A stretch of 64,000 nt of DNA from Prochlorothrix hollandica PCC 9006 = CALU 1027 (lineage in GTDB: Bacteria; Cyanobacteriota; Cyanobacteriia; Prochlorotrichales; Prochlorotrichaceae): assembly GCF_000332315.1 (NCBI RefSeq), contig NZ_KB235941.1, positions 879,202-943,201 on the forward strand. Direction: 5' to 3'. Below, piece by piece: positions 51,701 to 60,677 of the stretch (positions within the stretch are counted from its first letter, which is position 1; each line of letters opens with the position of its first letter). The position numbers and the translations under genes were made by a program. The notes under the pieces are model-generated. The model saw only the letters and a list, made by a program, of their open reading frames with translations, was not told where the DNA came from and did not search any database.

Positions 51701-52810
51701 GACGAAGGAAAATTGCGCCAAGTGCTGATTAACCTGTTGGGCAATGCCATTAAGTTTACCGATCGCGGTTCCATTCACCTGCGGGTCAGTGCCCTGCTTA
51801 ATCCCCATGTTCCGTCCCATGTCCCGCTGCCCAGGGTAACCCCCGCCCCCACGGGTTCCGCCTCGCCTGACCCCACCTGCATTCTCATTTTTGAGGTGGA
51901 GGACACGGGTCCCGGCATTGCCCCAGCCGATCAAGCCGCTGTTTTCCAGTCCTTTGTCCAAAGCAGTTCAGCGGTGTCCTCCGATGCCGGTACGGGTCTA
52001 GGGTTGGCCATCAGTCAGCGGTATGTCAACCTGCTGGGGGGGGAGATTTCCGTAGACAGCCAGGTGGGCCAAGGCACCTGCTTTAGTTTTGCGGTTCCGG
52101 CGGCGGTAGTTGCGGCCTCCCTCTCAGCCCCCGTCACCCAGGGCCAGGTCCTGAGCCTAGCGCCGGGGCAACCCAGCTACCGGATTTTGGTGGTGGAAGA
52201 TCGCTGGGAAAGTCGAGAATTTCTGGTGCAGTTGCTGCGCAGTACGGGATTTGAGGTGCGGGAAGCCAGTAATGGCCAAGAGGCGATCGCCCAGTGGGAG
52301 CAGTGGCACCCCCATCTGATTTTCATGGATATGCGGATGCCGGTGATGGATGGCTATGAGGCTACCCGCTATATTAAGTCCCATCTCCAGGGGCAGGCCA
52401 CGGTCATTGTGGCCCTCACCGCCAGCGCCCTAGAGGAGGAGCGATCCCTGGTGCTGTCGGCGGGTTGTGATGACTTTATGCGCAAGCCCTTTCGGGAAAC
52501 TGTGTTATTTGACAAAATTGCCCAGTATCTTCAGGTGGACTATATCCGGGCTACCCCCGATCGCCCTCAGCCCAGATCCTCCTCGGAACCCACCTTAGCC
52601 TGGGATCCAGCTCAAGTGATAGCCCACCTCGATTCCCAGTGGGTGGCCCAACTCCACGCAGCCTCCAAGCTGGCGGATGAGGAAGTGACCCTCCATCTGT
52701 TGACCAGTCTGGGTTCAGACCAGAGCCAACTGGCCGCGACCCTGCAACAATGGGTAGAGGAGTTCCGGTACGATCTGATCATGGCTCTGACCCTTCCCTC
52801 CCTGTCCTAG
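48710..52810 (+). CDS. Hybrid sensor histidine kinase with CBS, PAS and GAF domains
   Basis: A 1366-residue soluble sensor. Order: two CBS pairs (about 5-280, e.g. SYALVVEAGKPLGIFTERDL), PAS/PAC (about 310-430), PAS (about 435-560), GAF-like (about 565-745), PAS (about 750-870). HisKA follows with FLANMSHELRTPLNAILGFS (His about 899), then HATPase with N, G1 (DTGPGI) and G2 (GTGLGLAIS) boxes (about 1000-1130), a receiver domain with phospho-acceptor DMRMPVMDG (Asp about 1208) and a helical tail. CBS pairs usually bind adenine nucleotides, so it may read energy state; no membrane helices are seen. All catalytic residues are present. Separated from psbD by a terminator, so linkage to it is positional only. 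Confidence 0.93.
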   Translation: MTPLLQDPKLLPAIQTDVLQVAYDRPVLEVILTMYQAHSSYALVVEAGKPLGIFTERDLVAIANQPWDLRNQAIGEIMTHPVISLSENSDHTLFSLLALLQDSHIRHLPITSSSGHLLGIITLHSLRQILEPADLLQMRRVGDLNLRVPLTILPTADLAAVAHLMASHRRSCVIVIDSPSTEHPWRMNTITPLGIITERDIVQFMAMELDLRDIPAQAVMSSPLIPVYGEMTLWDVKTLMERHHIRRLVVLGENQGLVGIITQTDLMHALDPLEMLRTIAALRDSERQKTQALRTSQASLAAAQRVARVGSWQLNLKSQVFEGFEETLAIFGLDPQLTSISHAQLQALMGPDDRALWQQTLAEASRHQQCFQVDFRICRPDGTLRYVEARGEPLFEGDRSMALDKLQSPDVFFGTLLDITSRKVAAIALEEKEQFLRSIYEGADVGIVIVAVQDQNPRFIYQRANPTYERLTYIKEAQIWGKEPQDLWDPITAQQAVTHYQRCLDSGDRVTYEECRIIQGQELCWLTTLSPLRTSQGRINQIIVTISNITAQKQREQALQFIVEGTAATTGQAFFRSCVYYLAKVLNLRYALVAQVVGSVGNAPPSPQPLQPQPVAHPVPHKVRTLAFWQGEDWAASEIYDVTNTPCGQTLQGDTCYYRDGVQAHFPQHPILQHWNVEGYLGIPLRHSHGEILGHLAVMHTEPLIQDSTQALILKIFAARAAAELERQTMEDALAVSEGQYRDLVQTVDCIILRCDTQGRIRFLNEYGQRFFGFSLGELQGRSVLGTIVPRTESSGRDLAFLMEDIYINPELYRSNDHENLKANGDRVWVSWRNRPVFNDQGDLLEMLSIGTDITAQKQAEEEMKRHNVQLQKATQEANAANRVKSEFLANMSHELRTPLNAILGFSQLLARDNNLTADHHKKLQIINNSGEHLLRLINDVLEMSKIEAGQTQITVTPCDLFSLLETLEQMFSLKTKAKGLVLSFSRTAEVPRSVLIDEGKLRQVLINLLGNAIKFTDRGSIHLRVSALLNPHVPSHVPLPRVTPAPTGSASPDPTCILIFEVEDTGPGIAPADQAAVFQSFVQSSSAVSSDAGTGLGLAISQRYVNLLGGEISVDSQVGQGTCFSFAVPAAVVAASLSAPVTQGQVLSLAPGQPSYRILVVEDRWESREFLVQLLRSTGFEVREASNGQEAIAQWEQWHPHLIFMDMRMPVMDGYEATRYIKSHLQGQATVIVALTASALEEERSLVLSAGCDDFMRKPFRETVLFDKIAQYLQVDYIRATPDRPQPRSSSEPTLAWDPAQVIAHLDSQWVAQLHAASKLADEEVTLHLLTSLGSDQSQLAATLQQWVEEFRYDLIMALTLPSLS

Positions 52811-53241
52811 GTTGCGTTGGCTATCAACTTAAGCAAAGACAGGTTAAGCAAAGACAGGTTAAGCCGAAACAGGAGTCCCACTGCTGATTGAAGTCCCACT
52901 GCTGATTGAAGTCCCACTGCTGACTGACTGACTGACACAAGTCCCTGATTAGACAAGGGCTTGGCTAGACAAGGGGCTTGGTTAGACAAGGGGCTTAAGC
53001 CCCTTGTTCCTGACTGACACAAGTCCCTGAAGCGACGCAAACTCATAACGAGATTTCAAGGGTTTCAAGAAATCTGTCAGTCAACCAGGTTCCACTGTCC
53101 CGTTAATCTTGTCCCGTTAATCTTGTCCCGTTAATCTTGTCCCGTTAATCTTGTCCCGCTTTCAGCGGTAAGCCCGTTTTCTGCCCTGACGATCGTCCTG
53201 CCCCTTGCCCTCACCGTTTCCTTAACCCTGGCCTTAACGCT
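52811..53241. repeat. Repeat-only spacer between kinase and pcrA
   Basis: Mosaic of tandem pieces: AAGCAAAGACAGGTT twice, a TGAAGTCCCACTGCTGAT unit three times (about 52870-52922), CTGACTGACACAAGTCC ends twice, CTTGGCTAGACAAGG-type units, and TCTTGTCCCGTTAA four times (about 53100-53160). It contains split parts of palindromic family P (TATCAACTTAAGC at 52814 and the CCCGCTTTCAGCGG end at 53155). No gene. Confidence 0.8.
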
Positions 53242-55617
53242 ATGTCTACCGTCGCCCCCTTTCTCAGCCACCTCAATCCCTCCCAGCGCCGTGCCGTGGA
53301 GCATTTTTGTGGTCCCCTGTTGGTGGTGGCGGGGGCAGGCTCTGGCAAAACCCGTGCCCTCACCTATCGGGTTGCCAACCTGATCCGCTATCACCATGTG
53401 GATCCCGCCAATATTCTAGCGGTCACCTTCACCAACAAAGCCGCTAAGGAAATGAAAGAACGCATCGAGCGGCTTTTTTCCCAACAGGTGGCGGAGGATG
53501 AGTATGGCAAACCCCTCTCGGCCCTACCGGAACGGGAGCAAGTTCAGTTGCGATCGCGGGTCTATAAAACCTATGTTAAAGATCTCTGGGTCGGCACCTT
53601 CCATGCCCTCTGTGCCCGCATTTTACGCTTTGACATTGATAAATACAAAGACGATCGCGGTAACACTTGGACCAAGCAGTTTTCCATTTTTGACGAATCC
53701 GATGCCCAAACCCTGGTGAAATCCATTGTCACCGGAGATCTCAACCTAGATTCCAAGACCTTTGAACCGCGATCGGTGCGCTATGCCATTAGTAACGCCA
53801 AAAACCGGGGCTTAAGTCCCGAAGAATTTCAGCAGGATCAGCCCAACTACCGAGGTCGAGTCATTGCCGATGTCTATGGCCGCTACATCACCAAGTTAGC
53901 GGAAAATAACGCCCTCGACTTTGACGATCTGCTCCTGATTCCAGTACGACTGTTTCAGCAAAATGAAAGCATTTTGGGCTATTGGCACCACCGTTTTCGC
54001 CATGTGTTAGTGGATGAATACCAGGACACCAACCGCACCCAGTATGATCTAATTCGCCTCTTGGTCACCAATGGGGAACCCGCCCGCACCTATGGTAATT
54101 GGAATCAGCGATCGGCTTTTGTGGTGGGTGATGTGGATCAATCCATTTACTCCTTTCGGGCCGCTGACTTCACCATTTTAATGGAGTTTCAACATGACTT
54201 TGGCGATGGCCTGGACGATAAGGAAACCCAAACCTTAGTTAAATTAGAAGAGAACTATCGCTCCACCGAAAACATTCTCCAGATGGCCAATGCCCTGATC
54301 CAAAATAATAGCCAACGCATTGATAAGGTGTTGCGACCCACCCGTGGTACCGGGGAAAGCATTATTTGTCACCGGGCCGATGATGAAATTGCTGAAGCCC
54401 AATATGTGGTGGGGCAAATTCGCGCCATGGAACAGGAACACCCCGACTTAAATTGGCGGGACTTTGCCATTTTATATCGTACTAATGCCCAATCCCGTGC
54501 TTTTGAGGAAGTGTTGGTTCAATGGGCTGTTCCTTACTCCGTGGTGGGGGGTCTGCGGTTTTACGATCGCAAAGAAGTCAAAGACATTCTGGCCTACTTA
54601 CGCATGGTGGTGAACCCCTGCGACACTGTCAGCCTGTTGCGCATCATCAATACCCCCCGGCGGGGCATTGGCAAAACCACGATCGATCGCCTTGTCAATG
54701 CCGCCCAAGAACTCAATCTGCCCCTCTGGGAAGTCTTGGTCGATGAAGGGCTAGTCAAAACCTATGGAGGGCGATCGGCCCGAGGTCTCACCACCTTTGC
54801 TCAGCAACTCCAACAGTGGCAGGCAGTGGCCGATGATCTGCCCGCCTCGGCCTTAGTCCAACGGGTTATGGAAGAATCCGGCTATGTCCAAGACCTCATC
54901 AGCCAAGGAACAGATGAAGCCGACGATCGCCGCAAAAACCTAGATGAACTGCGCAATGCCGCCCTCCAATTTGAAGATGAAAATGAGGATGCCGGCCTGC
55001 TGACCTTCCTCGGCAGTGCTTCCCTGGCCTCCGATGCCGACAGCAAGGATGACCTGTCCAATCGCGTCTCCCTCATGACCCTCCATTCCTCCAAGGGGCT
55101 AGAGTTTCCCGTGGTGTTCCTGGTGGGGCTGGAGCAGGGGCTATTCCCCAACTATCGCTCCATGGATGACCCTGCCGCCCTGGAGGAGGAGCGCCGCCTC
55201 TGCTATGTGGGCATCACCCGCGCCCAGGAGCAACTGTTCATCACCCATGCCAACGCCCGCCGCCTCTGGGGTTCCCGGGAACCCGCCGTCCCCTCCCTAT
55301 TCCTCAATGAACTGCCCCAGGAGTTGGTGCTGGGCCAATTGCCCCATGCCGGTCGCCGCCAACGCCCCCCTGCCCCTAGCCGCTCCGCTGCTAGCTCCGC
55401 AACCCGTTCCCCCAAAACCCGTCCCCCTGCCCGCCCCGCCGCCCCGCCCCACAACTGGCAGGTGGGGGAGAAGGTGCTGCACCGCGCCTTTGGAGTGGGC
55501 CAGATCACCCATGTCTTCGGCAGCGGTGACAAGCAATCGATCGCCGTCCGCTTCCCCGGCAGCATTGGCCAAAAGGTCCTAGACCCCAAGTTGGCCCCCC
55601 TCGATCGCCTCCCCTAA
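53242..55617 (+). CDS. pcrA: ATP-dependent DNA helicase, PcrA/UvrD family
   Basis: Superfamily 1A 3'-5' helicase for repair and replication restart. 791 residues. Motif I GAGSGKT (about 31-37), Ia AVTFTNKAAKEMKER, II DEYQDTNRTQ (about 258), III-IV region GDVDQSIYSFRAADF, V/VI with VSLMTLHSSKGLEFPVVF and LCYVGITRAQEQLFIT are present. A Pro/Ala-rich linker (about 710-745) precedes a Tudor-like C-terminal domain (GEKVLHRAFGVGQI, about 750-790), as in PcrA. The ATG fits the family N-terminus. Nothing is missing. Confidence 0.96.
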   Translation: MSTVAPFLSHLNPSQRRAVEHFCGPLLVVAGAGSGKTRALTYRVANLIRYHHVDPANILAVTFTNKAAKEMKERIERLFSQQVAEDEYGKPLSALPEREQVQLRSRVYKTYVKDLWVGTFHALCARILRFDIDKYKDDRGNTWTKQFSIFDESDAQTLVKSIVTGDLNLDSKTFEPRSVRYAISNAKNRGLSPEEFQQDQPNYRGRVIADVYGRYITKLAENNALDFDDLLLIPVRLFQQNESILGYWHHRFRHVLVDEYQDTNRTQYDLIRLLVTNGEPARTYGNWNQRSAFVVGDVDQSIYSFRAADFTILMEFQHDFGDGLDDKETQTLVKLEENYRSTENILQMANALIQNNSQRIDKVLRPTRGTGESIICHRADDEIAEAQYVVGQIRAMEQEHPDLNWRDFAILYRTNAQSRAFEEVLVQWAVPYSVVGGLRFYDRKEVKDILAYLRMVVNPCDTVSLLRIINTPRRGIGKTTIDRLVNAAQELNLPLWEVLVDEGLVKTYGGRSARGLTTFAQQLQQWQAVADDLPASALVQRVMEESGYVQDLISQGTDEADDRRKNLDELRNAALQFEDENEDAGLLTFLGSASLASDADSKDDLSNRVSLMTLHSSKGLEFPVVFLVGLEQGLFPNYRSMDDPAALEEERRLCYVGITRAQEQLFITHANARRLWGSREPAVPSLFLNELPQELVLGQLPHAGRRQRPPAPSRSAASSATRSPKTRPPARPAAPPHNWQVGEKVLHRAFGVGQITHVFGSGDKQSIAVRFPGSIGQKVLDPKLAPLDRLP

Positions 55618-55734
55618 AACTTCCATCCAGCCTAGGAATGGTCTCCAGAATGATAGATGTGGAGGGTAGTCATTGCGACGGCTGGGGGGCGATCGGGGTA
55701 GAATCACAGGCAGTTGACCGGGGAGACAATTGCC

Positions 55735-56346
55735 ATGGCCGCAGTGGACTATCAGAAAAACAGCCTGGGGTGGCAGTGGGAACAGGGGACTCGGCGCATG
55801 GGGGAGTGGTGGGAACAGCGGTTTTCCCGGTTGGGGGATGCTGATCTGCCGGATTTGTCCCAGTGGTCTAGCCCAGAGTGGCTGGCGCGGGGACTGTTTG
55901 CCTTGATCGTGGGGGGATTGGTGGGCTGGTTGGGCTGGCACCTGTGGAAACTGCTGCGGCCCCAGTGGCAGCGCTGGCGACAACGCCAGGGGTTCTATGG
56001 CCCAGGGGCGATGGCTGCGCCCCACCCCAGTGCGGATCAGTTGATGCGCCAAGCCCAGCACTTCCAGCGTCAGGGAGACTATCAAGCTGCCTGTCGAGCT
56101 TTGTATTTGGGGTTTTTGCAATGGTTGGCCGATCGCCCCCAACCCCATCAATCCATTCCCCAACAGCCCAGCCGCACCGATGGGGAATATGGGCAACTGT
56201 TGGAACCGGAACCCCAGGCCGCTGCGGGGCAAGTATTGCTGAAAACCCATGAGCGTTTGTGTTTCAGCAGTGCCCAGTTGACGGAGGCAGACTACCGAGC
56301 CTGTGAGGAAGCCTATGGTCGGTATACCCAGGGGAGGGCGGACTAA
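55735..56346 (+). CDS. DUF4129 domain membrane protein
   Basis: About 203 residues. A membrane helix (about 54-76) is followed by a cytoplasmic DUF4129 segment (about 100-200; LMRQAQHFQRQGDYQAACRA, then QTHERL-like and YRACEEAYGRY). Function unknown. The family normally sits with DUF4350, MoxR ATPase and DUF58 genes in a membrane-associated chaperone-like cluster. GGGGAG precedes the ATG at 55735, preferred over a TTG at 55714. It overlaps the next gene by one base (TAATG). Confidence 0.85.
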   Translation: MAAVDYQKNSLGWQWEQGTRRMGEWWEQRFSRLGDADLPDLSQWSSPEWLARGLFALIVGGLVGWLGWHLWKLLRPQWQRWRQRQGFYGPGAMAAPHPSADQLMRQAQHFQRQGDYQAACRALYLGFLQWLADRPQPHQSIPQQPSRTDGEYGQLLEPEPQAAAGQVLLKTHERLCFSSAQLTEADYRACEEAYGRYTQGRAD

Positions 56347-57509
56347 TGCAGGGGGGTGTGATGGGGGGACAACTGAAGGGCAGGATCTGGGCGGGGGTGG
56401 CGATCGCCGGGGCGGTGCTAGCCTTCGTCATGGTGTTGTGGGCACCGGTCCAGGGGAGCGGCAACCTACGGGGTTCCACCTATAGTCTTGCCCCCAGTGG
56501 CTATGGAGCTTGGTATGCCTATATGGCGGAACGGGGAACGCCGGTTCAGCGTTGGGAGAAATCGATCGATGCCTGGACTGAAACAACTCCTGAGACGACT
56601 ACGACATTAATACGCATTAACGCTCAATCTCCCCGCGACTATGATGCCTACTTGGATCAACAGGAACTGGAGGATTGGGTGGCGACAGGCCATCGGTTGG
56701 TGGTGGTGGGGCGATCGGCTCCAGTAACCGAGGCTCCCTTTCGTACAGTACATGGCACCGATCAGGGGACGGTGGTGGTGGAAACAGCTCGCCGTCAGTC
56801 CCCAGGTTTAGACCAGGAGATTGTGTTAGGGGATGGGTTTGGGGCGATCGTCACTCGCACTACCCTAGGTGAGGGGCAGTTGGTTGTGATCAATCCTCCC
56901 TATTTGGGGGCTAACGCTTACCAGGGTGCGTCGGGTAACTTTGAATTTCTGGCCCAGGTGGTGAGTTCAGGGGAGGGTCCAGTGTGGGTGGATGAGTATC
57001 TCCATGGTTACCAGGAACTGGAGGCAGACGCTGGGGCAACCGCCACGGAATCGGGGGATTGGATCCAGTATCTGCTGGCCACGCCCCTGGGATTGATCCT
57101 GTTCCAGGGACTGGTGGCCCTAGGCTTAGGGGTGATCGCCCGTAACCGCCGTTTTGGGGTCAAGCTGCCCCTGGTGTCGCCAGTGGAGGACAACACAGCG
57201 GCCTATGTTCAAGCCCTAGGGGGGGTGTTGCGCAAGGCGGAGAGCCATGACTTTGTGGTGCAGATGCTCCAGCAGGCGGAGTTACAGCAGGTGTGTCGCC
57301 GCTTGGGGGTTGTGCCGCCAAAGGGGGAGGCAATGCCCGATCGCGATGCCTTACTCCAAGCCTGGTGCGACCAAACCGGTGGGTCGGCGGCGGATCTGGA
57401 GCCGTTACTGGATCCCCAGGGGCAACAGGGGGGAAGACGATGGACGGAAACCCAGTTATTGCGCTGGTTGGCCACGATCGCCCAGGTGCGCCGCCGCTTG
57501 CATCTCTAA
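56346..57509 (+). CDS. DUF4350 domain membrane protein
   Basis: 387 residues. An N-terminal helix (about 12-32), an extracytoplasmic DUF4350 domain (about 40-225; SYSLAPSGYGAWYAYM-like start and YLHGYQE region), a second helix (about 240-262) and a cytoplasmic C-terminal part (about 265-387). Translationally coupled to DUF4129. In other genomes a MoxR-type AAA+ ATPase gene follows; here the next gene is convergent, so the cluster is incomplete at this site. Confidence 0.85.
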   Translation: MQGGVMGGQLKGRIWAGVAIAGAVLAFVMVLWAPVQGSGNLRGSTYSLAPSGYGAWYAYMAERGTPVQRWEKSIDAWTETTPETTTTLIRINAQSPRDYDAYLDQQELEDWVATGHRLVVVGRSAPVTEAPFRTVHGTDQGTVVVETARRQSPGLDQEIVLGDGFGAIVTRTTLGEGQLVVINPPYLGANAYQGASGNFEFLAQVVSSGEGPVWVDEYLHGYQELEADAGATATESGDWIQYLLATPLGLILFQGLVALGLGVIARNRRFGVKLPLVSPVEDNTAAYVQALGGVLRKAESHDFVVQMLQQAELQQVCRRLGVVPPKGEAMPDRDALLQAWCDQTGGSAADLEPLLDPQGQQGGRRWTETQLLRWLATIAQVRRRLHL

Positions 57510-57608
57510 CAAAAGACCCTATTCTCCCCCTCCTTGGATCTACCGGCTCTCCTTCGATTTAGGTGCAAATAGTATAGCTGGATACAAACTAAAGAGCTGA
57601 AACGGTAG

Positions 57609-57645
57609 GTTTATGGTGGGGGCGCTTAGCGCCCCCACCATAAAC
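57609..57645. repeat. 37-bp perfect palindrome between convergent genes
   Basis: Arms GTTTATGGTGGGGGCGC and GCGCCCCCACCATAAAC with loop TTA. Its placement between the DUF4350 and DUF3352 stops suggests a two-way terminator, without a long T-run. Confidence 0.85.
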
Positions 57646-57659
57646 TCAGGAGAGCCGAT

Positions 57660-57753
57660 CTACCGTGTACCCATAACGCGGAGGATGGCTAATCCTCTGC
57701 TGCGATCGCCCGGTCAAACCCACCCCTAGCCCCTCCGGAGGAGGGGAACAGGA
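57660..57753. repeat. CTACCGTGTAC-family repeat
   Basis: TACCGTGTACCCATAACGCG, then GGAGGATGGCTAATCCTCTG, CTGCGATCGCCCGGTCAA and CCCCTCCGGAGGAGGGGA hairpin; the same order of parts as at 6009-6098. Confidence 0.75.
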
Positions 57754-57754
57754 T

Positions 57755-59428
57755 CTAGGGAGTTGACGTAGCGGGGGGTTCCAGGGAAACAAAGAGATCG
57801 ATTTGACTGGTGTGGCGATCGCGTTGAGTGGTGGTGATCCCTAAGCTTTGGAGGGATTGCAGGGCCAAATCTGTTTCGCCGGGGAGTTGCTTGAGGGGTC
57901 CCAGCAGGGGGCTTTGGCTGAGTTGGGCCTCGCTACCGGCCACATTGAGGTAAAAATAGCCAGAATTGCGCTCCGGCAAGGCAGTAACCACAGCTTGGAA
58001 GGCGGGACTATCCTGAAGACCACTGGTTTGGGGGGTGGTCATGGCTTCCACGGCGCTGGATCCGAGACCCATAAACAGGGAGTCCCCATCCAGCCAGCCA
58101 TAGCCCAACAGCACCTCATTTTGGAAAAAGCCTTCCGGTAAGATCCACTGGGTCAGGGGTTGGCCAGCGTCAGTGGTGGACTGTTGCACCTGGAGATTAC
58201 TGCGTTCCGCCAGACGATCGAGCTTGACCAGGGTGGCTTCGGTGGTGGGGCGATCGTTGCTATCCAAGATCAACGCAGCCCCCAGACCCACTTGGCCCAT
58301 AATGCCGCCACTGCTGGGCAGTGCCCCCAGGGCAAACTCCCCCGTCATCCAACTGAAGAGATCGCGATCGGGATCCAAATCAAATTCCTGGAACCGACGG
58401 CGCACATTGTCCAAGGTTAGGGCCAACTGGGGGTTGCCCTCCGACTGTTGCACATAGGTTTGCCAGAGGCTCCCTAGATTTTGGCCATTGAACAGGGCCA
58501 CGGTGGAGGCGGGAAAATGCTCCAGGACCTGACCGGGGGCTGGCTCAAAGGCGACCCCTTCCAGGCTGGGATCCAGCTTGACCACGGCCTGAAAGCGCAC
58601 CCCTTGATCCTCCAAGGCTAGGGCGGCACTAACCCCCCCAAACTGTTGTAACTGGCTCAGGGTTTCGGGGGGCAAGGGGGCCGCATTGGGGGAAGCCACC
58701 AATAACTGGTTCAGCAGCGCCCCATAGTCGGGGACATAGACCTGGAGCACCGGGTTGTCCAGGTTGAGGGTTCCCTGGAGGGCTTGGGTTACCCCTGGTT
58801 GATCCCCCAGGGCATCTCCCCCTTGGAAGGTGTCGATCGTTTGCTCAATGGATTGTCGCTCCAGGGATAGGGCCAAAAAATTGCCCAGTACCGCACTATA
58901 GAGGGTCTGATCATCCAGGGTGAGGGCCGACACCTCCACCCCCTGATAGTCACTGGTTTGCAGTTGAGTGTCGGGTTGTTCCTGAAGCTGGCGAGCAAAG
59001 GCTTGGGCCTTGAGGGGATCACCAATGCCCACCAACAGCAACAGGTTAAAATCCCCGTCAGACCGCACCGCCATGGGGGGCAACAGGGACAGCATCACCC
59101 CATTGACCCAGGGTTGAACATCGGCGGCATAGGTCAGGTTCCGGGATCCCAGCACCTCCTGCTCTAGGGTGGCCAAGGGTTCAGTCACTAGGGCTTGCAG
59201 TGCCGGGTTGTCCAGGGATTGCCACTGGCTCCAGGGTTCGTCCTGGGTCGAGACATAGGTGGCCATGAGGGCTTGGGACGGTAGGAGGGCAGCGGCCCCC
59301 AACAGGCGATCGCGATCGCCCAGGGCCGTGGGACGGAGACGGAAATACCAATAGCCCGCTGCCCCTGTGGCGGCGATCGCCAGGGCAGCAGCCCCCACTT
59401 TCAGGATGCGTTTTCCCCCGTAACTCAT
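57755..59428 (-). CDS. DUF3352 domain protein
   Basis: 557 residues. An N-terminal hydrophobic segment (about 8-27) serves as signal anchor; the rest is a soluble extracytoplasmic DUF3352 domain, recognisable from LLPSQALMATYVSTQDEPWS at its start, repeated NLLLLVGIGDP and ALFNGQNLGSLW segments, and the end with FYLNVAG and KQLPGETDLAL. The family is common in cyanobacteria and has no known function. The ATG precedes SYGGKRILKVG as in relatives. Confidence 0.87.
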   Translation of the reverse strand: MSYGGKRILKVGAAALAIAATGAAGYWYFRLRPTALGDRDRLLGAAALLPSQALMATYVSTQDEPWSQWQSLDNPALQALVTEPLATLEQEVLGSRNLTYAADVQPWVNGVMLSLLPPMAVRSDGDFNLLLLVGIGDPLKAQAFARQLQEQPDTQLQTSDYQGVEVSALTLDDQTLYSAVLGNFLALSLERQSIEQTIDTFQGGDALGDQPGVTQALQGTLNLDNPVLQVYVPDYGALLNQLLVASPNAAPLPPETLSQLQQFGGVSAALALEDQGVRFQAVVKLDPSLEGVAFEPAPGQVLEHFPASTVALFNGQNLGSLWQTYVQQSEGNPQLALTLDNVRRRFQEFDLDPDRDLFSWMTGEFALGALPSSGGIMGQVGLGAALILDSNDRPTTEATLVKLDRLAERSNLQVQQSTTDAGQPLTQWILPEGFFQNEVLLGYGWLDGDSLFMGLGSSAVEAMTTPQTSGLQDSPAFQAVVTALPERNSGYFYLNVAGSEAQLSQSPLLGPLKQLPGETDLALQSLQSLGITTTQRDRHTSQIDLFVSLEPPATSTP

Positions 59429-59764
59429 GGATAGATGTTCTCCTGCGGCTATGAAACAAGACTGGAATGCCCCCTAGTCTAGGGTATATCTCCCCTGGGT
59501 TCAGGAACTGTGGCCTAAGATCTCCAGACCCCCACCCTCCCCCAGCGGCCCTAGGGGGACAGAGGCGGTATACACTGACAAAGGTTGGTACCCCCCCCAA
59601 CCTCAGCCACCGTCATCCGGCTGACCGCTTCAATCGGGACAAGATTCACGGGACAAGATTCACGGGATAATGGGGCGCTCCGCGCCCCACTGTCCTGGCT
59701 GAAGTTGATACCCCGTCATCCTAGCCCTAGAGAGTTCCCAAGTCCCCTATGTTCCCTTGTTTTC
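59429..59764. other. Spacer DUF3352/lgt with palindromic repeat family P copy E
   Basis: Family P copy E lies at 59635-59714 in reverse orientation (a tandem AAGATTCACGGGAC unit, then TGGGGCGCTCCGCGCCCCA and CTGAAGTTGATACCCC). It ends 50 bp before the lgt start. No gene. Confidence 0.75.
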
Positions 59765-60610
59765 ATGTATCCACCTGTCGATCCCATTATTTTTGAAGTC
59801 GGTCCCCTGGCCCTGCGCTGGTATGGACTGCTGATGGTCACTGCCATTTTCACCGGATCGACCCTAGCCAGCCGCTTCCTGAGCCGTAACGGTCAGGATC
59901 CCGATGACTTTTGGGATATGTTGGTGTGGGTACTGATCCCCAGCCTGATAGGGGCGCGGCTCTACTATGTCTTTATCCAATCGCCCCGAGGACCTGAAGG
60001 GCTGGGCTACTACCTCAGCCACCCCGCTAGTATTTTCCGAGTTTGGGAAGGGGGGATCCATATTTTTGGAGCCTTGATCGTGGGAGGCGCGGCGGTGTGG
60101 CTCTATAGCCGGGTGCGTCAGTTGCCGGTGTTGCTCTATTTGGATGCGATCGGCCTTGCCCTACCCCTATCCCAAGCCATCGGACGTTGGGGTAATTTCA
60201 TTAACCAAGAACTCTATGGTCCCCCCACCACCCTACCCTGGGGATTGCGCATTGATGCCCCCCACCGTATCCCTCCCTTCACGGATCTGGTGACCTATCC
60301 CGACACGGTGCGGTTTCATCCCCTCTTTCTCTATGAATCCCTCTGGAATTTTTTGGGATTCGCCCTCCTGTTTTGGATCTCCCGCCGCTTTGCTCAACAC
60401 CTGAAACCGGGGGATTTGATCTTGTCTTATCTGATGGTTTATCCCCTGGGGCGCTTTTTCATAGAGTTGCTGCGGACAGATTCCTGGTTTTTTCCCGGTA
60501 CCCCGTTTAATGCCGTTCATATTTTCTGTGCCATTGCCGTGGTGGGGGCTGGTATCACCCTCTATAACCGCCATGGTGAAGCCCTGAGACAGGCATTCAA
60601 GGGTCATTAA
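59765..60610 (+). CDS. lgt: Prolipoprotein diacylglyceryl transferase
   Basis: Transfers diacylglycerol from phosphatidylglycerol to the lipobox cysteine of prelipoproteins. 281 residues with about seven membrane helices. Signature GRWGNFINQELYG (about 139-151), the early RWYGLLMV, a HIFGALIVGG region, and the late YPLGRFFIELLRTDSWF are intact. The ATG at 59765 begins MYPPVDPIIF, matching relatives; the upstream frame is repeat sequence. Next gene downstream is thrB, separated by an inserted element. Confidence 0.95.
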   Translation: MYPPVDPIIFEVGPLALRWYGLLMVTAIFTGSTLASRFLSRNGQDPDDFWDMLVWVLIPSLIGARLYYVFIQSPRGPEGLGYYLSHPASIFRVWEGGIHIFGALIVGGAAVWLYSRVRQLPVLLYLDAIGLALPLSQAIGRWGNFINQELYGPPTTLPWGLRIDAPHRIPPFTDLVTYPDTVRFHPLFLYESLWNFLGFALLFWISRRFAQHLKPGDLILSYLMVYPLGRFFIELLRTDSWFFPGTPFNAVHIFCAIAVVGAGITLYNRHGEALRQAFKGH

Positions 60611-60677
60611 GGGGGTGCCGCTTTGGCAGCCCTCACCTTGCCTAGTCCCACCCCCTCTATGTCCCTGTTGCGTCTTT

